This document shows, one piece after another, positions 8,086-17,207 of a stretch of DNA of 64,000 nt. The stretch comes from Cerasicoccus arenae (GTDB lineage Bacteria; Verrucomicrobiota; Verrucomicrobiia; Opitutales; Cerasicoccaceae), in NCBI RefSeq assembly GCF_014651635.1, contig NZ_BMXG01000001.1:1-64000 (forward strand). The letters are read 5' to 3'. Position numbers and translations under genes: made by a program. The notes under the pieces are model-generated. The model did no database searches. It had not been told where the DNA came from and saw only the letters and a list, made by a program, of their open reading frames with translations. Each line of letters starts with the position of its first letter. The stretch's first letter is position 1.

Positions 8086-10410
8086 ATGAACGAACTCCAT
8101 ATTCTTACCATTTCCAAGGAACTCAACGTCGGCGTAGCTCAGGTGATCGCGACCGCGACGCTGTTCAACGAAGGGGCGACAGTGCCCTTCATCGCACGCT
8201 ATCGTAAGGAGGCCACCGGCCAGTTGGATGAAGTGCAGATAACCTCAATTCGCGATCGTCTCTCCGATCTAAAAATGCTCGATGACCGCCGCAGCTCGAT
8301 CATTAAGTCTTTGGAGGAGCGTAAGTTACTCACCGATGAACTGCGAAAACTGGTCGAGGGCGCGGAGTCGGTCGCGCGGCTGGAGGACGTCTATCAGCCC
8401 TATCGCCCCAAACGCCGCACCCGCGCAATGATTGCACAGGAAAAAGGTCTCACCCCCCTGGCAGACTTCCTATTCGAAAACCAAAATGCCACGGTCGATG
8501 ACGAGGCGGCAAAATTCGTCGTCGAGAGCGAAGAAGAGAACAAAGCCGTGCCTGATGCAGACGCCGCGCTCAAGGGCGCGCGGGACATCCTTGCTGAGCG
8601 TTTCAGCGACGACACCGAGATGCGCGTCGAGATGCGCAAAGCCTTCGAGAAAGACGCGATTTTGGAGAGCAAGGTGATGTTCGGCAAAGAAGCTGAGGGC
8701 ATCAAATATCAAGACTACTACGACTTCAGCGAATCCGTGGCCACGATCCCATCACACCGCCTATTAGCAATTCGGCGCGGGTCCAACGACGGTTTTTTGT
8801 ATTTCCGCATTCTCGTCGACGAAGACCGTGCGACCGACATGATGAAGCGCCGCTTCCTTACCGGTAACGGCCCTGCAGCCGAACAAATTTCCCTCGCAAT
8901 CGAAGACTCATTCAAGCGCCTGCTGGGCCCGTCGATGGAGACGGATTCCCGCCTGACGACCAAGAAACGCGCCGATGAACAGGCGATCAAGGTCTTCATG
9001 GAGAATCTGCGCGAACTGTTGCTGGCCTCCCCTCTCGGACAAAAACGCGTCATGGCGATCGATCCGGGTTTCCGCACGGGCTGCAAAGTCGTCTGCCTCG
9101 ATGCCCAGGGCGCACTGTTGCACAATACCGTCATCTACCCAGGTATGGGCGGCCACAAAAACGACGAGGCTGTCAATGTCGTGCTGGCTGTCTGCCATCA
9201 ATTCCAGATCGAAGCCATCGCCATTGGCAACGGCACAGCAGGGCGCGAAACCGAGGCCTTTATCCGCCAGTGTGGCCTGCCAGCGTCGATCACAATCGTA
9301 ATGGTCAACGAGAGCGGCGCGTCGATTTACTCGGCCTCCGAAGTTGCCCGCGAAGAATTCCCCGATCAGGATCTCACCGTGCGTGGCGCAGTCAGCATTG
9401 GGCGCCGCTTGATGGACCCCTTAGCCGAATTGGTGAAGCTAGACCCAAAGAGCATCGGTGTCGGGCAATATCAGCACGATGTGGATCAATTGAAGCTCAA
9501 GGATAGCTTGGACGACATCGTTGTCAGCTGCGTGAACGGCGTCGGCGTAGAGGTCAATACGGCGAGCAAGCAGTTGCTCAAATACGTCTCAGGCCTCAAT
9601 ACACGGTTAGCCGAAAACATCGTGGCCGCCCGCACTCAGAATGGTCCCTTCAAGTCCCGCAAGCAATTGCTGAAGGTGCCCGGCATGGGGCCCAAAAGCT
9701 TCGAGCAATGCGCTGGCTTTTTACGCATCCGCGGTGGCGAACACCCGCTGGACGGTTCGGCTGTGCACCCTGAACGCTATGCCTTGGTCGAGCAAATGGC
9801 CACCGATGCCCAATGCACCGTGGCTGACCTTCTCAGCAGCGACAGCCACCGCCAACGCATCAAACTAGAGAAATACGTGAGCGACGAAGTCGGCTTGCCA
9901 ACTTTGAAGGATATTCAGGCTGAGTTATCCAAGCCTGGCCGCGACCCGCGCGAGCAGTTTGAATCGTTCAGCTTCGCCGAAGGCATTAACAAGGTCGAGG
10001 ACCTCTCCCCCGGTCTACGCTTGCCCGGCATCGTGACCAACGTCGCGGCCTTCGGGGCCTTCGTCGATGTGGGCGTCCACCAGGACGGCCTCGTCCACAT
10101 CAGCGAACTCTCGGATAACTTCGTTAATGACCCAGCGGAAGTCGTTAAGGTGCAGCAGCGCGTACAAGTGACGGTGCTCGAAGTAGACATCCCTCGCGGC
10201 CGCATTTCCCTTTCCATGAAGACCCAGCGCGAGGGCGCACAACCGCATCGCAGCGCGGGGCGTGGCAGTGACCGCGCGCCTGCGGGCACCGGCAATCAGC
10301 GACGCCCAACACACGGCAGCAATCAACGTGGTAACGACCGCAGTAACAACCGTGGCAATGATCGCGGCCGTTCACAGAACTTTGGCAACTCACTGGGCGA
10401 CCTGTTCTAA
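8086..10410 (+). CDS. tex: Tex-family RNA-binding transcription accessory protein
   Basis: 774 aa from ATG 8086 (MNELHILTISKELN); the open frame extends 18 codons upstream but the family begins here. Tex is a nucleic-acid-binding cytosolic protein that affects transcription and stress tolerance. Domains in order: helical N-terminal region with FIARYRKEATGQLDE, a YqgF/RNase H-like domain beginning VMAIDPGFRTGCKV (about 320-460), tandem helix-hairpin-helix region (NIVAARTQNGPF, LLKVPGMGPKSFEQC), and an S1 domain (LPGIVTNVAAFGAFVDVGVH to ISLSMK, about 640-715). The last 50 residues are a low-complexity Arg/Gly/Asn/Ser tail, probably an RNA-binding extension. Confidence 0.95.
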   Translation: MNELHILTISKELNVGVAQVIATATLFNEGATVPFIARYRKEATGQLDEVQITSIRDRLSDLKMLDDRRSSIIKSLEERKLLTDELRKLVEGAESVARLEDVYQPYRPKRRTRAMIAQEKGLTPLADFLFENQNATVDDEAAKFVVESEEENKAVPDADAALKGARDILAERFSDDTEMRVEMRKAFEKDAILESKVMFGKEAEGIKYQDYYDFSESVATIPSHRLLAIRRGSNDGFLYFRILVDEDRATDMMKRRFLTGNGPAAEQISLAIEDSFKRLLGPSMETDSRLTTKKRADEQAIKVFMENLRELLLASPLGQKRVMAIDPGFRTGCKVVCLDAQGALLHNTVIYPGMGGHKNDEAVNVVLAVCHQFQIEAIAIGNGTAGRETEAFIRQCGLPASITIVMVNESGASIYSASEVAREEFPDQDLTVRGAVSIGRRLMDPLAELVKLDPKSIGVGQYQHDVDQLKLKDSLDDIVVSCVNGVGVEVNTASKQLLKYVSGLNTRLAENIVAARTQNGPFKSRKQLLKVPGMGPKSFEQCAGFLRIRGGEHPLDGSAVHPERYALVEQMATDAQCTVADLLSSDSHRQRIKLEKYVSDEVGLPTLKDIQAELSKPGRDPREQFESFSFAEGINKVEDLSPGLRLPGIVTNVAAFGAFVDVGVHQDGLVHISELSDNFVNDPAEVVKVQQRVQVTVLEVDIPRGRISLSMKTQREGAQPHRSAGRGSDRAPAGTGNQRRPTHGSNQRGNDRSNNRGNDRGRSQNFGNSLGDLF

Positions 10411-10508
10411 TCCATCGATTGGCCGCTTGCTGCGCTCAATCGTTGCAGCCACTGTCGTTACTGGGGCCTACGATTTTGTAGATTTTTGCAGAGAAACCGT
10501 CCGCCTTC

Positions 10509-11945
10509 TTACGCGTGCTTCACGGTGATCAACGTGAGATCGTCCATGAACACACTACCGCCAGTGAATCGCTCCACGGTGGAAACGATACCTTGGTTTA
10601 GAGCGCGCGCATCACGGTCGCGCAGGGAGAGGACCACTTCTTCCAGACGATTGCCCGAGAACTCCGCGCCATCGCGGTTGCTGGCCTCGGTGACGCCATC
10701 CGTGTAGAATACTGCTGTATCCCCTGACTTAAAGGGCACGGTGCGATCTTCTATAATGATGTCGAAAACTTCACTGGGCACCATACCAATGGCCATGCCC
10801 TCGGAACCAATCATTTCAGATTTCGCATCACCGCTATTGGGCTCAGCATGCACCAATAGCAATAGTTCATGGCCAGCACGAGCCATCGTCAGAGTCTGCT
10901 TATTGATATCCACCACGGCAAAAATAAGCGTGATAAACATATCCTGTCGCATCTCGGGCGTCATCTCTCGATTCATCTCGCGGAGAATTTCCGCCGGAGA
11001 ATCCAATTGCTTGGCGAAATGGCGGAGATTGGTCTGGCAAATCGCCATTAGCAACGAGGCGGGAACGCCCTTGCCCGAAACGTCAGCGATGGCAAACGCC
11101 ACACGGTGCTCGTCGATCTTGAAAACATCGTAAAGGTCGCCGCCAATCTTTTGCGCCGGGCGGTAAAAAGCGTCGATGTCCAGCCCTGGCAATTGCGGAA
11201 AAATGCTGGGCAGGATCATACCCTGAATACTGCTTGCCATGGAGATATCGAAATCCAGCTTTTGCTTTTCCATTTGGACCTGCATCAGGTCTGAATTGTG
11301 GATGGCCAAACCAGCCTGCTCAGCAAGGGATTCAATCAGCGAAAAATCGGTCTCGTTAAAAGCCAAGCCATCTGCCGGATTGGCAACGGCCAAGATGCCC
11401 AATACTTCGTTACGAAACGGGATTGGTGCGACGACCAATGAACGCACCTTGAGTGACGCGTCACCGTGCTGCACGACCCGTGGATCATGCGCGGCATCTT
11501 CGATCAGAATCGCTTTGCCGGACTTGGCGACGGAGCCAATAACGCCCTCCCCAATCTCGAAGACCTCCGAGCGTAAAATACCCTCAATGAATTTGGCACG
11601 GGTGGACAGTTTTTCCGCCGAACTTTCTGGTAATGGTCGTTGCGGCGGAAACAGCCCCTCAACCGCGACACCATGCAATTTATTGCCCTTGCGCTCAAAG
11701 ACACATGCACTCAGTGCCCCCGTGCTCAGGATTGCGGCGTGGACAATGCGCTGAAAAAGTTCGTCGCGATTCACGCCATCACCGATCGCCTCGACCAGAT
11801 TGTGCATAAACTCCACGACGATCTGTTTCTCCTGCTGCAAGAGCTGGATATCCTCCTCAAGCTTTGCCCGCTGGCGACGAATGGTCAGGCGGTAAAATAA
11901 AAAACCACCTAGGCCGCCCAACAACAAGCCGAGAAAAAAATACAT
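10509..11945 (-). CDS. GAF-domain PP2C-type (SpoIIE/RsbU-like) serine phosphatase
   Basis: 478 aa. An N-terminal membrane helix (FFLGLLLGGLGGFLFYRL) is followed by a short coiled coil, a GAF sensor domain (about 60-220), then a linker LDFDISMASSIQGMILPS typical of the SpoIIE phosphatases. The catalytic domain has IGGDLYDVF and IADVSGKGVPASLLM (metal-binding Asp residues), RAGHELLLL and FYTDGVTEASN. It probably dephosphorylates an anti-anti-sigma factor in a partner-switching stress or signalling pathway; no such partner gene is in the window. Confidence 0.9.
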   Translation of the reverse strand: MYFFLGLLLGGLGGFLFYRLTIRRQRAKLEEDIQLLQQEKQIVVEFMHNLVEAIGDGVNRDELFQRIVHAAILSTGALSACVFERKGNKLHGVAVEGLFPPQRPLPESSAEKLSTRAKFIEGILRSEVFEIGEGVIGSVAKSGKAILIEDAAHDPRVVQHGDASLKVRSLVVAPIPFRNEVLGILAVANPADGLAFNETDFSLIESLAEQAGLAIHNSDLMQVQMEKQKLDFDISMASSIQGMILPSIFPQLPGLDIDAFYRPAQKIGGDLYDVFKIDEHRVAFAIADVSGKGVPASLLMAICQTNLRHFAKQLDSPAEILREMNREMTPEMRQDMFITLIFAVVDINKQTLTMARAGHELLLLVHAEPNSGDAKSEMIGSEGMAIGMVPSEVFDIIIEDRTVPFKSGDTAVFYTDGVTEASNRDGAEFSGNRLEEVVLSLRDRDARALNQGIVSTVERFTGGSVFMDDLTLITVKHA

Positions 11946-12039
11946 AGTATTCTCAAGTTAGGATGATTTACGGGTCGAAGCAACCCCGGGCTGATGACAA
12001 TTTAATGACGACTCTCTTTCGCCAATAAATGCCAATTGC

Positions 12040-13518
12040 TTATAGCTTTGCCACCGCTTCACGCATGAGTTGCTGAATCTGTTGCGGATTAGCCTTCCCT
12101 TGAGTTGCCTTCATCACAGGACCGATTAATGAATTGAGCGCCTTTTTGTTACCTTCCTTAAACTGAGTGATCGCTTTTTCGTGCTTCGGGTCAGCGACAA
12201 CCTGTGCAACGATGGTGGCCAATTCGCCACTGTCATTGCTGGCCTTCAGCCCCTTTTCGTCGACAATTACGGCTGGCATCTTGCCGGACGTCGCCATTTC
12301 CACCCAGACATCTTTGCCAATTTGCTTGGTAATGACACCGCCTTCGATCAACAAGACCAGCTCGGCCACGTGCGCCGGGGTCACAAGGCATTCGCTCAGT
12401 GACTGGCGCCCCCCCCCCTCAGCAGCGGATAGATCGCGAATCAACTCGTTGACAACGAGATTTGCGACGGCCTTCGGCTCGCCCTTACCTTTGGTTAGCG
12501 CCAAAGCTTCTTCGAAAAATTCCGCCAGTTCGCGTTCGGGACACAGCACCGAAGTGATCGTGTAAGGCAAATCCATGTCGTTCATGTAACGCCGCTGACG
12601 GTCAAAAGGCATCTCCGGAATTTCGGAGCGGATTTTTTCGATCTGCTCGGCAGGAATGCTAACAGGCATCAAGTCCGGGTCCGGGAAATAGCGGTAGTCG
12701 TGGCTCTCTTCCTTCATCCGCATGGACTCCGTTTCGAGGGCGACAGGATCCCAGCGGCGCGTCTCTTGGACGATCTTCTCGTAGCCAGTGGTCAGGGCGC
12801 GGATTTGTCGCTTGATCTCGTAGGCGACAGCATTGCGGACGCCGGAAATGCTATTCATATTCTTCAGCTCAACCTTCGTGCCAAGCGTCTTACTACCCAC
12901 TGGGCGGATGGAGATATTGGCGTCACACCGCATCTGGCCCTTCTCCATGTCGCAATCGGAAAGACCCGCAGTCACGATCATGTTGCGCAGCGCCGTCATG
13001 AAAGCGTAAACTTCGTCCTCCGAATACAGATTGGGCTCAGTAACGATTTCGCAGAGCGCAGCACCCGCACGATTGTAGTCCACTAGACTGTCAGTCGCGA
13101 AATGCGTTAGCTTGCCAACGTCCTCTTCCAAGTGAATGCGTGTCAACTCAACCGTGCGGTGGTCGCCCATGACGTTGCGTGAGGCACCGAGCATTTCAAT
13201 TTCCACCTCGCCGCCTTCGCAAATAGGCTGATCGAATTGTGAAAGCTGATAATTTTTCGGGCTATCGGGATAGAAATAATTTTTGCGGTCCCACTTACAC
13301 GTCTCGGCGATCTTGCAGCCAAGCATCAGGCCGAGTTGGACAGTCTTACGGACCGCCTCCTTGTTCATCACTGGCAATGTGCCCGGCATGCCCATCACGA
13401 CGGGATTCGTGAGCGTATTGGGCTCATGCCCATAGGCGTAGGCCACGCGCGTAAACATCTTCGAGCGCGTTTTGAGTTGAACGTGGACTTCGAGGCCAAT
13501 GACCGGTTCGTATTCCAT
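12040..13518 (-). CDS. gatB: Aspartyl/glutamyl-tRNA amidotransferase subunit B
   Basis: 492 aa, normal length. GatB is the tRNA-binding kinase/transamidation subunit of GatCAB, which converts Glu-tRNA(Gln) or Asp-tRNA(Asn) to the amidated form. The N-terminus EPVIGLEVHVQLKT, GMPGTLPVMN, WDRKNYFYPDSPKNYQLSQ and the C-terminal YqeY-like tail (IGPVMKATQGKANPQQIQQLM) are diagnostic. gatA and gatC are not adjacent. glnS is also encoded at 54.2 kb, so GatCAB here may serve mainly Asn-tRNA. A run of ten G on the coding strand encodes Gly residues in the sequence EGGGRQSL. Confidence 0.96.
   Translation of the reverse strand: MEYEPVIGLEVHVQLKTRSKMFTRVAYAYGHEPNTLTNPVVMGMPGTLPVMNKEAVRKTVQLGLMLGCKIAETCKWDRKNYFYPDSPKNYQLSQFDQPICEGGEVEIEMLGASRNVMGDHRTVELTRIHLEEDVGKLTHFATDSLVDYNRAGAALCEIVTEPNLYSEDEVYAFMTALRNMIVTAGLSDCDMEKGQMRCDANISIRPVGSKTLGTKVELKNMNSISGVRNAVAYEIKRQIRALTTGYEKIVQETRRWDPVALETESMRMKEESHDYRYFPDPDLMPVSIPAEQIEKIRSEIPEMPFDRQRRYMNDMDLPYTITSVLCPERELAEFFEEALALTKGKGEPKAVANLVVNELIRDLSAAEGGGRQSLSECLVTPAHVAELVLLIEGGVITKQIGKDVWVEMATSGKMPAVIVDEKGLKASNDSGELATIVAQVVADPKHEKAITQFKEGNKKALNSLIGPVMKATQGKANPQQIQQLMREAVAKL
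12409..12418 (+). repeat. C10 homopolymer inside gatB
   Basis: Ten C on the + strand, read as Gly codons on the coding (-) strand of gatB. The reading frame is intact across it, so this length is the translatable one; a one-base slip would truncate GatB. Confidence 0.8.
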
Positions 13519-13591
13519 GGGGTGGTAAATTCAGAATGATCGTTTGAAAAGGCAAAGACAAATTCCAGTGGAAATGATCATCAATAGGATC

Positions 13592-14035
13592 TCACTCGTG
13601 GTGGTATTTCGAGCCGGTGTTGATCGATGCGGCACGATAAAGCTGCTCAAGCAGAAGGTAGCGGGCCATTTCGTGGGTGAAAGTCATCGGGGAGAGCGAA
13701 ACCAAGCGATCCGCGCGCTGCTTAACGCTTCGGCTAAGGCCAAAGGGGCCACCAATGACAAAGACCAGTTCCGCGCCCTGTCGCGCTTGGATTTGCTCCG
13801 CCAGATCAGTTGATCGCAGGCATTTTCCCTCTTCTGACAACACCCAAACACTAGCGCCCGAACGGGCAGCAAGTGCAGTCAGGAATCGTTCACCTTCGGC
13901 GGCAGGGTCAGCGTCCTTGAATTCGACCACCTCCAGCCGCCCCAATCGCTGTAAACGGCTCGAAAAGTCTTCGCACAAGGCGCGTAGGTGAGCGTTTTTT
14001 AGCTTACCGACGACCAGAAGCGTTAGGCGAAACAT
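13592..14035 (-). CDS. rlmH: 23S rRNA pseudouridine-1915 N3-methyltransferase
   Basis: 147 aa, slightly short for RlmH (usually about 155-160). A SPOUT-class methyltransferase acting on the 70S ribosome. The SAM-binding knot motif LVFVIGGPFGLS, then LSLSPMTFTHEMARYLLLEQLYRA, and the C-terminus ending NTGSKYHHE are diagnostic. Its ATG begins one base after the sufT stop, so the two genes form an operon in the order sufT then rlmH. Confidence 0.95.
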   Translation of the reverse strand: MFRLTLLVVGKLKNAHLRALCEDFSSRLQRLGRLEVVEFKDADPAAEGERFLTALAARSGASVWVLSEEGKCLRSTDLAEQIQARQGAELVFVIGGPFGLSRSVKQRADRLVSLSPMTFTHEMARYLLLEQLYRAASINTGSKYHHE

Positions 14036-14036
14036 C

Positions 14037-14603
14037 CTACTTTAGCCCAAGCTTCACTTTACCTGCCTCGGAAATCATTTTTGGATTCCACGCTGGCTCC
14101 CAGACGATCTGGACATCAGCAAAGTCGACATCGGCTAGGCTTTCGATTTTCTCCTTGGCGTCTGCAGCAATCACTGGCCCCATCCCGCAACCTTGCGCAG
14201 TGAGCGTCATTTGCACAGACACCTTATGCTTTCCGTTGCCCACAGGAGCGGTTTGCAGATCATAAATAAGCCCTAAATCAACAATATTGACGGGGATTTC
14301 CGGGTCAAAACAGTTGCGCAAAACAGCCCAAATATGATCTTCGGAAAAAGGCCCATCGAGCTCCTCATCCGCACTATCATTACGACCTAGCTCGCCACTG
14401 AGCCATTGCTCGGCTTCGGTCCCAAGGGCGTTAAAGTTCTCACGCGCGATGCGAAACATGCCGTGGGGGGCAGTAACGGTCACTGAGCCGCCAAGGGCCT
14501 GGTTGATATTTACAGGGCTTCCCTTCGCCAACGTCACGGCGTCTCCGGCAGGAATCAAGGTGGCAGGGCAATCTCGAACCAAATATATAGTCTCGTTGAT
14601 CAT
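14037..14603 (-). CDS. sufT: SufT-like Fe-S cluster assembly protein (DUF59/MIP18)
   Basis: 188 aa from ATG 14603, preceded by an AGGAAGGGA stretch about 10 bases upstream; ATG 14630 is possible but adds residues outside the family. The N-terminal half shows the SufT pattern: YLVRDCPATLIPAG, a Gly-rich NQALGGSVTV segment, and FRIARENFNALG. The C-terminal half is a DUF59 domain with DPEIPVNIVDLGLIYDL and MTLTAQGCGMGPVIAADA containing the conserved Cys. SufT assists maturation of Fe-S proteins. Other suf genes are not in the window. Confidence 0.88.
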   Translation of the reverse strand: MINETIYLVRDCPATLIPAGDAVTLAKGSPVNINQALGGSVTVTAPHGMFRIARENFNALGTEAEQWLSGELGRNDSADEELDGPFSEDHIWAVLRNCFDPEIPVNIVDLGLIYDLQTAPVGNGKHKVSVQMTLTAQGCGMGPVIAADAKEKIESLADVDFADVQIVWEPAWNPKMISEAGKVKLGLK

Positions 14604-14749
14604 TGAACTAAGATCCCTTCCTAAAGACAAAATGTCAAACCTCAGACCGAGCGCATTTCACTAGGAGGTGATAGCGTCTAAAAGACTTGTCGCCATCGAC
14701 ACGATCCATATATTTGTACGTTTTAGAATTCAAACTGGTCACTCTCGTT

Positions 14750-16183
14750 ATGCCCAAACAAAATTCCGCAATGCTTCTTCTCCCCAAGGTGTTGGTCTAC
14801 TCTCTTTTAGTTTTCTCACTCAGCCTGCTACCCCTGCAGGCAGCCAAAGAAAAAAAGAGTGCTAATGAACCGCCCGCACCAACCATGCCATTAGAATTGG
14901 TGCCTCGATTCTTAGATCATAGTGAGATGCGCGAGTGGAAGCAGATAGAGCGCGATATACAGCTTGCCCATGCCGATATCGAAACGGGCCAATGGCTTGC
15001 TGATAAGCAATATAGCCCCTTCGTCGAGAAGTCCAAAACCGACGCAGATCGCAAAAAGGGCCAAGCGATGATAGACTCAGGCAAAGCCAAGCTTGCGGAA
15101 TTGACTGTCCAGCAGAATGCCCTCCGTACCAAGGCCGCAGAATCCTATCAGCAGTATCAGTCTAAATTTGACGCTAAAAGCATCGGCATCGAAATAAAGC
15201 CCATGCCACTGCTCAAGGCAACTGAAGACCCGACGGAAGCCATGCTCTATTCCCTCTGGAATGAGCGTTACACCAAGATTCTCTTTGCAGGGGCCTACGT
15301 CTTGGAGAACGGCTACTATATGAAGGCAAATGGTCTCAGCGAACAGATGCTCAATGCGATTACGAAGTACGATGGCAACCGTTACACACTTGAGGAAGAA
15401 GTCTCGGATTTCACCATAGAGAATGAGAATGGGCAGCCAGTCATCGATTTCACTGACCGCGTAACGATGGTCAGCAAATTCAAGCCCGCGCTCCTAATCT
15501 CAGAAATCATCTATGACGATGAATCTGAATACGGGATTTATGCGCTGTATGCAATCGACTTAAAAACAGGCAAACTCATTGACCAGACCATCCATACGTT
15601 TCCAAACAACGAACTCAGCCAGAAACTATTGGCTATGTCGACTGCACCAGCTAACGTCACTGCACCCGCCGAAACAGCCGAAACAGCACCTGATACCGAT
15701 CCTGCAGCGACCGCAAGTAAAGCTACTGAGGAAATAAATAAGCCTACCGACACGAAGCCAGCAAAAGAAGCACCCTCTTTGTCGATCACACTTGTCGATG
15801 ATAGTAATTTCATGGGGCGCTTGGGAGCGGCTCGCGACAAATACACCTTTGGCGTCGCTTATATCGGCCAGATAGATGGTTTCGACCATCGCACCGCAGT
15901 TTTACTCAATAAAGCGCTTATGCGAAACGCAGGCCTGAAGGTTGACGACTACGAATTCCTCACATTGGCGCTCAATCCCTCCAGCGAAGAGATTGAGTTT
16001 GAAACGACTGCCAACGTAGTTTGGCGTGTCTCACCGACCTCACCTATTAAGTTTGGCCAGGGCCAATACAACGTGGAAGCAATATCCAACCAAAGCGGTG
16101 AAGAAGCTACCGTTGAAATCGGGACATTGTCAGTAGGTACAGCAAATGGTGGTAGTATTCCGCCACAGGCAGCCAACAAATAA
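14750..16183 (+). CDS. Secreted unknown protein with Ala/Thr/Pro linker
   Basis: 477 aa from ATG 14750, which gives a signal peptide with hydrophobic core VLVYSLLVFSLSLLPLQA. The family is not recognised. Residues about 55-130 are helical and charged (a possible short coiled coil). A middle domain (about 150-300) is mixed alpha/beta. A linker near 305-350 is rich in Ala, Thr, Pro and Glu (TAPAETAETAPDTDPAATAS). The C-terminal domain (about 350-450) is beta-rich. Probably periplasmic or surface-exposed. It diverges from sufT and has no close co-directional neighbour. Confidence 0.7.
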   Translation: MPKQNSAMLLLPKVLVYSLLVFSLSLLPLQAAKEKKSANEPPAPTMPLELVPRFLDHSEMREWKQIERDIQLAHADIETGQWLADKQYSPFVEKSKTDADRKKGQAMIDSGKAKLAELTVQQNALRTKAAESYQQYQSKFDAKSIGIEIKPMPLLKATEDPTEAMLYSLWNERYTKILFAGAYVLENGYYMKANGLSEQMLNAITKYDGNRYTLEEEVSDFTIENENGQPVIDFTDRVTMVSKFKPALLISEIIYDDESEYGIYALYAIDLKTGKLIDQTIHTFPNNELSQKLLAMSTAPANVTAPAETAETAPDTDPAATASKATEEINKPTDTKPAKEAPSLSITLVDDSNFMGRLGAARDKYTFGVAYIGQIDGFDHRTAVLLNKALMRNAGLKVDDYEFLTLALNPSSEEIEFETTANVVWRVSPTSPIKFGQGQYNVEAISNQSGEEATVEIGTLSVGTANGGSIPPQAANK

Positions 16184-16524
16184 TTAGTCGAGTTACGCCA
16201 GTTTTAATCTGCAAAACTGCATTCCACCGTGTTGTTCCAGAGAAGACACAAATGATTGCAAGAGACTCGATCTGACGGCTGTGACACGCACTCTAGCATG
16301 CTATAAAGTATGATTTGGACTCGAGGATCCAGCCATACGCCGCCTATCTATTCTGAAAAGAGCCACGACCATTTTTAATGTTCTTTAGGATTCATTGAGC
16401 GATTACATTCAATCAACATATCCGTATTTCCTAATCGATTGCATTTAAGGCGTAGCAATTGAGATGGCTCGCAGCCCTCGTACCTAGTAAAAAGCCTCTG
16501 GAGACTCAGTTGGCCATTGAGACG

Positions 16525-16530
16525 TATAAT
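16525..16530 (+). promoter_or_regulatory. Perfect -10 hexamer TATAAT
   Basis: TATAAT at 16525-16530. No good -35 is visible at 16-18 bp (the bases there are close to AGACTC), and there is no TG extension. It would start a transcript near 16537 that runs through the hairpin, the CTA array and the terminator below. Confidence 0.4.
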
Positions 16531-16560
16531 ACTGCTAATATGCGAATCTAGAAAACAGAG

Positions 16561-16589
16561 AGTCCCCGCCGATTGCTCGGACGGGGACT
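16561..16589. repeat. Strong inverted repeat (stem-loop)
   Basis: AGTCCCCG (16561-16568) pairs with CGGGGACT (16582-16589), and CCGA (16569-16572) with TCGG (16577-16580), with one bulged A and a TTGC tetraloop. No T run follows on either strand directly, so it is not a standard terminator by itself. Confidence 0.85.
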
Positions 16590-16594
16590 GGCTG

Positions 16595-16635
<41 letters not shown>

Positions 16636-16694
16636 GACTGAAATGTCGGGTTTAACCCCAACACTTATATCGTCAGTAATATATACGACATGTT

Positions 16695-16729
16695 CCTGAA
16701 AAGATTACCCTTTTGCAGGCTTTTTTTTT
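16695..16729 (+). terminator. Rho-independent terminator
   Basis: CCTGAAAAG (16695-16703) pairs with CTTTTGCAGG (16710-16719, one bulged C) around a six-base loop, followed by C and nine T. A good + strand terminator. The nearest known + gene ends more than 500 bp upstream, which supports an independent transcript. Confidence 0.8.
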
Positions 16730-16851
16730 AATATTTTTAATTTTTACCCCAAAAAAGCTGTTTTAAACGGCCTTGCATTATGACCTAATTAACTTTTCGC
16801 ACATGACTGGGGTGTTGGCTTCAAGCAAAAATCCCCTGCTATTTGAAAAGC

Positions 16852-17061
16852 TTATGGGTTCAATTGGCGTCCGTCTTGTATGCTATCACCATCCAGATAT
16901 TGCATCTCATTGGCTTCTTGTTGATTTTGATAATTCAATATCGCCTGATCCTTTTGATAGGCTTCTTTTTGCTGTGGTGTTAGCGGTGTGCTTTCACATC
17001 CCCCCACAAGAAGGCTTAACCCAATTAGGCTAATGATAAATATAGAATGAATTGTTTTCAT
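16852..17061 (-). CDS. Small lipoprotein
   Basis: 69 aa. The N-terminus MKTIHSIFIISLIGLSLLVGGC is a lipoprotein signal with lipobox LVGGC. The mature part (about 48 residues) is hydrophilic and Gln/Asn-rich (KEAYQKDQAILNYQNQQEANEMQ). Function unknown. Its upstream region has no obvious Shine-Dalgarno sequence. It lies upstream of, and on the same strand as, the candidate-RNA region, so the two are convergent. Confidence 0.7.
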   Translation of the reverse strand: MKTIHSIFIISLIGLSLLVGGCESTPLTPQQKEAYQKDQAILNYQNQQEANEMQYLDGDSIQDGRQLNP

Positions 17062-17207
17062 AGGTTAGTAATAATCTAATTACCAAGTTCTTCTGGTTGA
17101 TATGGTTGCCGTTTCCCTTCCATTTTATGTATCTTCTACCTTTGGAATGCATTGGAACTTGATTCACGCCACGACACCAAAGGCAAAGACGGACAAAAAT
17201 AAATAGC

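Noticed and set aside
16773-17033. An 86-codon + frame overlapping the small lipoprotein
   Set aside because: The - strand frame has a clear lipobox signal peptide and the better claim; the + frame shows nothing.
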